A DNA stretch of 39,950 nt, taken from assembly GCA_025356295.1 (NCBI GenBank), contig JANXUJ010000064.1:1-39950 (forward strand). The letters run 5' to 3'. Shown piece by piece: positions 36,249 through 39,950 of the stretch (its first letter is position 1; every line of letters begins with the position of its first letter). The position numbers and the translations under genes were made by a program. The notes under the pieces were generated by a model. That model saw nothing but the letters and a program-made list of their open reading frames with translations. It made no database searches and was not told where the DNA came from. The stretch comes from Cyanobacteriota bacterium. Its GTDB lineage: Bacteria; Cyanobacteriota; Cyanobacteriia; Pseudanabaenales; Pseudanabaenaceae.

Positions 36249-36620
36249 AGAGATTCTATTTTATTCTGGAAATAGATATACACTTCTGCCAGAAGTTGAA
36301 AATATTTACCTCTAATTTTGGCTTCGACAGCGATCGCCGTTTCTTCATTGTAAGTACGCGCTGTTAAATTGCGATCTTGAAAAGCCCCAACGGAAATGCT
36401 TGTTTAATCGCTTCTCTAGGAGTTTTGACAATAAATCCCTCTGTCTCTTCATAGTCTTTAAGCAATTTCCAAGAGAGTTCAAAGGTCATCTCAAAAATTG
36501 GATTAATTCTGCTCTTTCTGAAATGGAAAGCTTTTCTGTTTTGAGTGAGTCCTGCAATAAAAGGAATGCTCTCTCAAAGTTAGAGAATCTCTGTATCCAT
36601 CTGATATCCTCTCCTAGCAT
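36245..36620 (-). pseudogene. hepT: HepT/HEPN toxin gene, frameshifted and with a lost active-site His
   Basis: Read in pieces, the gene encodes MLGEDIRWIQRFSNFERAFL and on to LIQF, then in a second frame EMTFELSWKLLKDYEETEGF, then in a third frame FQDRNLTARTYNEETAIAVE to QNKIESL. Two single-base deletions in homopolymers explain the breaks: T5 instead of T6 near 36492, and G4 instead of G5 near 36386. The RX4HXY motif of HEPN RNases reads RNLTARTY, with Arg where His is required, so even a repaired frame would be inactive. The stop overlaps the mntA start. The start overlaps the HNH gene stop by one base (TGATG). Confidence 0.82.
36467..36620 (-). repeat. Direct repeat copy 1 (hepT 5' end)
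   Basis: This segment and 37437-37591 are about 92% identical by eye (roughly 13 differences including one indel). The similarity begins at the start codon and ends just after the TTGGAA that encodes the SW pair. The two copies bracket the HNH endonuclease and its upstream partner. Confidence 0.85.
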
Positions 36621-37045
36621 CATTTTTGCATCAGTATTTTTGCTTGAGCAAGCATCTGGCGATATGGTAGGCAAGCTGATCGATTTATCTTCAGCAACTG
36701 TATAGTCACGCGACCAATCGTGGTCAATGGACAAATTAAACCGTTAGATTCTTCGACTTGAAAATTCTCTCGCCATCGATCTTGTCTGGGATGATAAAGT
36801 CTAATAACATCGCCTGTTTCTGAGTCGATAGAAGCGATATCACTACCCTTAGCTTGATTGCATAGTGAGCAAGATAAAGCTAGATTTTCTTCTGTGGTTT
36901 TGCCTCCATGCTTTTCAGCAATTACATGATCTACTTGATGGGAAGCTAAAGTCAAACTTTTGGGGATTAGGCAATATTCACAACAATTTTGGGCGCGATC
37001 ACTGACTAGTTTTCTAAGCTTAGCGGAGATATAGCTCTTACTCAT
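36620..37045 (-). CDS. HNH endonuclease
   Basis: 141 residues. The HNH/zinc pattern is complete: CCEYC (Cys22 and Cys25), HQVDHVIAEKHGG with Asp39-His40, the Asn in TTEENLALSC, and CSLC (Cys59, Cys62). The rest (SIDSETGDVIRLYHPRQDRW) is typical of a group of HNH proteins frequent in cyanobacterial accessory DNA. Its start overlaps the stop of the 115-residue gene upstream by four bases. Function could be mobile-element homing, restriction or toxin; none is shown. Confidence 0.88.
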   Translation of the reverse strand: MSKSYISAKLRKLVSDRAQNCCEYCLIPKSLTLASHQVDHVIAEKHGGKTTEENLALSCSLCNQAKGSDIASIDSETGDVIRLYHPRQDRWRENFQVEESNGLICPLTTIGRVTIQLLKINRSACLPYRQMLAQAKILMQK

Positions 37046-37389
37046 TGACTCTGCTGTAGCTTAATCAGAGCTTGTGTTTTAGCAAGACGGACTAAATGCT
37101 CGATAAATTCATAATGCTGCCATAGTAAGCGATCGTCCTCATTAAAACGTTGAGTGCGATTTTTTTCTAATAGGCTATCAATTTCTTGCTGTGCGGCTGG
37201 CGCAAGGTGTAAATTCAAGACCTCTTGAGGGGATGGCAGTTTGGCTAAAAAGTGCAATATTTCTGTCAATCCCGAAAAACCATTATTGGGATTAGCATTC
37301 ATTTCTCGCAATCCTAGCGCTAATATTTGGGGTAGGTTATCCTGCACAGTGGTGGCGATATCATCAGGTATGTCTAGGGTGATTTGCAT
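37042..37389 (-). CDS. Small protein paired with the HNH endonuclease
   Basis: 115 residues starting MQITLDIPDDIATTVQDNLP, with ILALGLREMNANPNNGFSGL, FLAKLPSPQEVL and a C-terminal helix (YEFIEHLVRLAKTQALIKLQ). A similar protein often precedes HNH genes in cyanobacteria (from memory). The short amphipathic N-terminal strand resembles the start of antitoxins or DNA-binding ribbon-helix proteins. The four-base overlap with the HNH gene suggests translational coupling, so it may control or target the nuclease. The function is unknown. Confidence 0.8.
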   Translation of the reverse strand: MQITLDIPDDIATTVQDNLPQILALGLREMNANPNNGFSGLTEILHFLAKLPSPQEVLNLHLAPAAQQEIDSLLEKNRTQRFNEDDRLLWQHYEFIEHLVRLAKTQALIKLQQSQ

Positions 37390-37426
37390 AGTTTAGTAAA
37401 TGATTGTTAACGAATATGATAGTTTA

Positions 37427-37591
37427 TTAGCAATTATTCCAAGATAGTTCAAAGGTCATCTCAAAAAAATGAATCAATCCTGCTCTTTCTAAAATGGAAA
37501 GCTTTTCTGTTTTGAGTGAGTCTTGCAACAAAAGGAATGCTCTCTCAAAGTTAAAGAATCTCTGTATCCATCTAATATCTTCTTCTAGCAT
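37427..37591 (-). pseudogene. Truncated second copy of the hepT 5' end
   Basis: The frame runs 54 codons, MLEEDIRWIQRFFNFERAFL to HFFEMTFELSWNNC, then stop. In this copy the homopolymer T tract is in frame (CAT TTT TTT GAG), unlike the copy at 36245-36620. It lacks everything after the first half of the toxin, including the active site. It lies 38 bases upstream of the 115-residue gene and ahead of the whole operon. Confidence 0.82.
37437..37591 (-). repeat. Direct repeat copy 2 (hepT 5' end)
   Basis: Partner of the repeat at 36467-36620, about 92% identical by eye, same orientation, 816 bases between copies. Homologous recombination between the two would remove the HNH pair and leave a single hepT-mntA operon. 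Confidence 0.85.
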
Positions 37592-37600
37592 TTAATTATT

Positions 37601-37648
37601 ATGGAAGCAGCTATATGATAACTATAATTATCATATAGCTGCTTCCAT
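37601..37648. repeat. Perfect 21-bp stem inverted repeat
   Basis: Arms 37601-37621 and 37628-37648 pair perfectly around CTATAA. It is noncoding, lies directly upstream of the truncated hepT copy, and may insulate the two divergent toxin-antitoxin units. The 407-base gap 37390-37796 holds the hepT fragment, this hairpin, the next one, and the RelE-system promoter region. Confidence 0.75.
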
Positions 37649-37670
37649 TTTATTTATTCATTTTTAATTA

Positions 37671-37715
37671 CAGCGCTCTGAGATTAATTGTAGATCAATT
37701 AATCTCAGAGCGCTG
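37671..37715. repeat. Perfect 20-bp stem inverted repeat
   Basis: Arms 37671-37690 and 37696-37715 pair perfectly around TAGAT. Its right arm runs into the first 26-bp direct repeat, starting at 37712. Confidence 0.75.
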
Positions 37716-37737
37716 ATTTTATGAGAGAGGCGATCGC
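37712..37737 (+). repeat. 26-bp direct repeat, left copy (flanks the RelE-type pair)
   Basis: Identical over 26 bases to 38341-38366, from GCTGATTTTATGAG to AGGCGATCGC. It starts in the arm of the preceding hairpin and ends with a GCGATCGC site. The bases outside differ, so the match is exactly 26 bases long. Confidence 0.9.
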
Positions 37738-37796
37738 AAAAGATGATTAGGGATAATATTAAACTGTATATGTAGAGTTCATATCCCCGCGCAAAG

Positions 37797-38009
37797 ATGA
37801 AAACTTATAGCTTTGACAAAATCCTTGAATCAGTTGAAGAAATGTCTGACGATGAACAACTTACTCTAGTTGAACTGATTGCCCAGCGAATCAAAGAAAG
37901 ACGTAGAGAGGAAATCGCTATTAATATTATGAGTGCAAACGAAGACTACTCTCATGGGCAAGTGTTTCGAGGTTCTGTGGCTGATATTATGGCGGAACTA
38001 GAGCAATGA
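37797..38009 (+). CDS. Antitoxin of a RelE-type toxin-antitoxin pair
   Basis: 70 residues: MKTYSFDKILESVEEMSDDE, a basic stretch RIKERRREE, and a C-terminal SVADIMAELEQ. The helical, acidic layout and the four-base ATGA overlap with the toxin gene are typical of type II antitoxins; no clear DNA-binding fold is visible, as in several cyanobacterial partners. A GATAAT element lies near 37751. Confidence 0.8.
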   Translation: MKTYSFDKILESVEEMSDDEQLTLVELIAQRIKERRREEIAINIMSANEDYSHGQVFRGSVADIMAELEQ

Positions 38010-38284
38010 GAACTCTTGTATCAACATCTTCATTCAAAAGAGCCTTTAAAGCCTTAATTCGCCGAGAACCCGAAATGAAAAGCCAAATAGCTCACCGATT
38101 AGAAATGTTGGTGGCTGACCCATTCCATCCTGCTTTGAAAACCCATAAATTGAAAGGTAAGCTATCTGGTGCTTGGGCTTGCACTGTAGAGTATAACTGC
38201 CGAATAGTCTTCAATTTTAAGAGAAATCTAGACTCAGAAGAAATCCTTCTCATTGATATTGGCAGTCACGATGAAGTTTATTAA
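38006..38284 (+). CDS. RelE/YafQ-family mRNA interferase toxin
   Basis: 92 residues. It reads as RelE-superfamily: TSSFKRAFKALIRREPEMKS at the start, then DPFHPALKTHKLKGKLSGAW, then YNCRIVFNF and ILLIDIGSHDEVY. The conserved HKLKGKLSG..A and the C-terminal IGSHDEVY are the substrate and catalytic regions of the RelE/YafQ/StbE group. Such toxins cut mRNA at the ribosome. It overlaps the antitoxin by four bases; the pair is flanked by the 26-bp direct repeats. Confidence 0.88.
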   Translation: MRTLVSTSSFKRAFKALIRREPEMKSQIAHRLEMLVADPFHPALKTHKLKGKLSGAWACTVEYNCRIVFNFKRNLDSEEILLIDIGSHDEVY

Positions 38285-38340
38285 ACTAAACCTACTCATC
38301 ACATTTTAGCTACAAGATTAGGCGATCGCGCTTTTGGTTA

Positions 38341-38366
38341 GCTGATTTTATGAGAGAGGCGATCGC
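38341..38366 (+). repeat. 26-bp direct repeat, right copy
   Basis: An exact copy of 37712-37737, 629 bases further on, just after the toxin gene. Its terminal AGGCGATCGC (38357-38366) also pairs with GCGATCGCCT at 38391-38400, a possible hairpin at the end of the minus-strand ycf23 gene. Confidence 0.9.
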
Positions 38367-38452
38367 TATGAATTTTCTATAAAGTTCAAAGCGATCGCCT
38401 TTTAGTTAATTGATTTTGCTAATTTGCTGACAAGAAATTAAGCAAAGATTAA

Positions 38453-39226
38453 TTACACAACTGCTTGGTTGATCACCTTGCTGTTAATTGCTTTTCCTAA
38501 TGATTCTCTGAGAGAGCGCACTGTCGCGATCATCGAAACTACATCATTCAACTGATTCACCGCCGAACCAACACCAATACCCGATGCACCTGAAGCGATC
38601 GCCATGGGAGCGGTGATGCTAGTCAAGCCAGAAGCACAAAGTACAGGAATTGAGACTGCGCTACCAATCGCATAAGCAGCCGCTAGAGTGGGCGAAGCCT
38701 TTTCGATTGCACCAAGCACGCCTGCATGAACTGGAGTCGAACTTGTGCCGCCTTCGGTTTGGATAATGTCTGCGCCGATCGCTTCGAGTTTTTCAGCGAG
38801 GGTGACTTGCTGATCGAGAGGCAAAGTATGAGGAACTGTGACCGAGATTGCAGTATGAGGTAGCAAAGCTCTAGTTTCTAGGGTCAAAGCAATGATCTCA
38901 GCAGCAGTGAAGATGCGACCTTGAGCGTAGTAGCTATCATAGTTACCAATTTCGACTAGATCAGCGCCATTTGCCACAGCCTCAACTAACTTGTGAGCTT
39001 CGACTGACGATACGCAAATAGGCAATGAGCAGTTAGCTTTAGCGATCGCAATCAATTCCACATCAGCCGCGATGTCCACAAAAGTAGCCCCACCGCGATC
39101 GGCTGCTTGCACAACCATTTTCACGGATTCGCGATCAAAGTTTTGGATACCACTAATGATTTTGAGGGCATTGCGGTGGCTAAAGGCAGTTTGCAAAGCA
39201 AGAGGTAAACGAGACATAGGGTTCAT
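38453..39226 (-). CDS. ycf23: Ycf23 / DUF561 family TIM-barrel protein
   Basis: 257 residues. The sequence (ALKIISGIQNFDRESVKMVV, then GATFVDIAADVELIAIAKAN) and the late EGGTSSTPVHAGVLGAIEKA, PVLCASGLTSITAPMAIASGASGIGVGSAVN segments match the DUF561/Ycf23 family of cyanobacteria and red-algal plastids, with the phosphate-binding loops of a TIM barrel. The reaction is not known. The first ATG is used; an internal Met four codons on is possible. A hairpin of two extended HIP1 sites lies after its stop. Confidence 0.9.
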   Translation of the reverse strand: MNPMSRLPLALQTAFSHRNALKIISGIQNFDRESVKMVVQAADRGGATFVDIAADVELIAIAKANCSLPICVSSVEAHKLVEAVANGADLVEIGNYDSYYAQGRIFTAAEIIALTLETRALLPHTAISVTVPHTLPLDQQVTLAEKLEAIGADIIQTEGGTSSTPVHAGVLGAIEKASPTLAAAYAIGSAVSIPVLCASGLTSITAPMAIASGASGIGVGSAVNQLNDVVSMIATVRSLRESLGKAINSKVINQAVV

Positions 39227-39312
39227 CCTAATAGATTTGGGCTTAGATTCAAGATTACTTTAAATCACTCTAATTGTTATCATTAAAAAATATTCCAACC
39301 AATCTCAACCTT

Positions 39313-39900
39313 ATGACAGTTCAACTACTTACCCATGAATTAGTCCATGAGTTCTCGCATAAGTTTATGTTGACGACCCAGCAGTATGAGCTTATGCACG
39401 GAGCTGGTGTTTTCCCACATGGCGATCGCCTAGAATTAATTAATGGAGAAATCAGAGAAATGTCACCAATTGGCAGAAAACACGGAGCTTGTGTAAACCG
39501 TTTAGTGACAACATTCACGCAAAAATTTGGGATTCGCATTGTTCTGTCGGTGCAGAACTCAATTCGCTTGAATGATAATTCTGAACCGCAACCTGATCTA
39601 GCGATTTTGAAACCGCGTGATGATTTTTATGAAGCAGGTTTGCCAACACCAGATGATATTTTGTTGATTATTGAAGTTGCTGATAGCACGATCGCTTACG
39701 ATCGCGATGTCAAAGCACCACTCTATGCGGCGGCGGGGATTCCTGAAATGTGGTTGTTTGATCTGAATAAAAAAGTGATCGAGGGATATTCGCAACCTTC
39801 TGCAAATGGATATAAATTAATCAGGCGCTACGATGAAAGCGATACTTTGTCCATGTTTGCTTTTCCAGATGTAACGTTCAATTGGAATGAACTATTTTAA
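39313..39900 (+). CDS. Uma2-family (DUF820) putative endonuclease
   Basis: 195 residues from the ATG at 39313 (an upstream TTG at 39274 adds 13 unlikely residues). It has the family pattern HGDRLELINGEIREMSPIGR, SEPQPDLAILKPRDDFY, ILLIIEVADSTIAYDRDVK and AGIPEMWLFDLNKKVIEGY. The PxPDLxI aspartate and the IEV glutamate fit a PD-(D/E)XK nuclease core. Uma2 genes are highly multiplied in cyanobacteria and are of unknown role. 39901-39950 holds nothing recognisable. Confidence 0.9.
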   Translation: MTVQLLTHELVHEFSHKFMLTTQQYELMHGAGVFPHGDRLELINGEIREMSPIGRKHGACVNRLVTTFTQKFGIRIVLSVQNSIRLNDNSEPQPDLAILKPRDDFYEAGLPTPDDILLIIEVADSTIAYDRDVKAPLYAAAGIPEMWLFDLNKKVIEGYSQPSANGYKLIRRYDESDTLSMFAFPDVTFNWNELF

Positions 39901-39950
39901 ATTAATATTTAAATTAACAGTAAGTAGCTAGGCACAATTAAATATAAAAC

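Noticed and set aside
36400..36705. Plus-strand frame of 101 codons across hepT and HNH genes
   Set aside because: It is antisense to conserved minus-strand coding sequence and has no family signal or ribosome site.

Overview
The window is chromosomal DNA from a cyanobacterium. It carries phycobilisome (apcD), photosystem II (psbD, psbC) and chlorophyll-synthesis accessory (ycf54) genes, plastid-type genes (PSRP-3/ycf65, ycf23), and very frequent GCGATCGC (HIP1) octamers. The base composition is moderately AT-rich. A Pseudanabaena-like lineage is a guess; no rRNA is present to settle it.

Layout. 0-6 kb: a Band-7 membrane protein, a two-gene cassette (DUF3696 ATPase plus PIN-like protein), a TgpA-type transglutaminase-like membrane protein whose catalytic Cys and His are replaced, and apcD. 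6-12 kb (minus strand): a DUF2887 protein with a 24-bp in-gene tandem repeat, abutting a large hybrid histidine kinase, then a TPR protein. 12-18 kb: hslO, mtnP, a dead IS200/IS605 remnant that keeps a ribbon-helix-helix gene and its palindromic operator, recJ and lnt. 18-23 kb: a NarL-type response regulator, a secreted collagen-like protein, a small conserved gene with a DUF815 ATPase, tRNA-Pro(UGG), and a sterol-desaturase-family protein. 23.4-27 kb: psbD and psbC, here separated by a terminator and a 105-bp MITE-like inverted repeat instead of overlapping, then PSRP-3. 27-31 kb: a HAD hydrolase, ycf54, and a PP2C phosphatase / kinase-pentapeptide pair. 31-36 kb: grpE, dnaK, accD, and an N-terminally short nagA overlapping accD tail to tail. 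36-39.9 kb: an accessory patch with a MntA/HepT-type toxin-antitoxin operon (toxin broken, its 5' end present twice) around an HNH endonuclease pair, a RelE-type toxin-antitoxin pair bounded by 26-bp exact direct repeats, ycf23, and a Uma2-family gene.

The housekeeping genes form short transcription units, and most are closed by perfect or near-perfect long hairpins. At least nine of these hairpins have unrelated stems but share the same apex, GC-NNA-GC, read on one strand or the other. The best candidates for undescribed biology are the 36-38.4 kb patch, the split psbD/psbC locus, the IS remnant with its live regulator, and the ATPase/PIN pair near the left end. All functional calls rest on reading motifs by eye; no database search was run.
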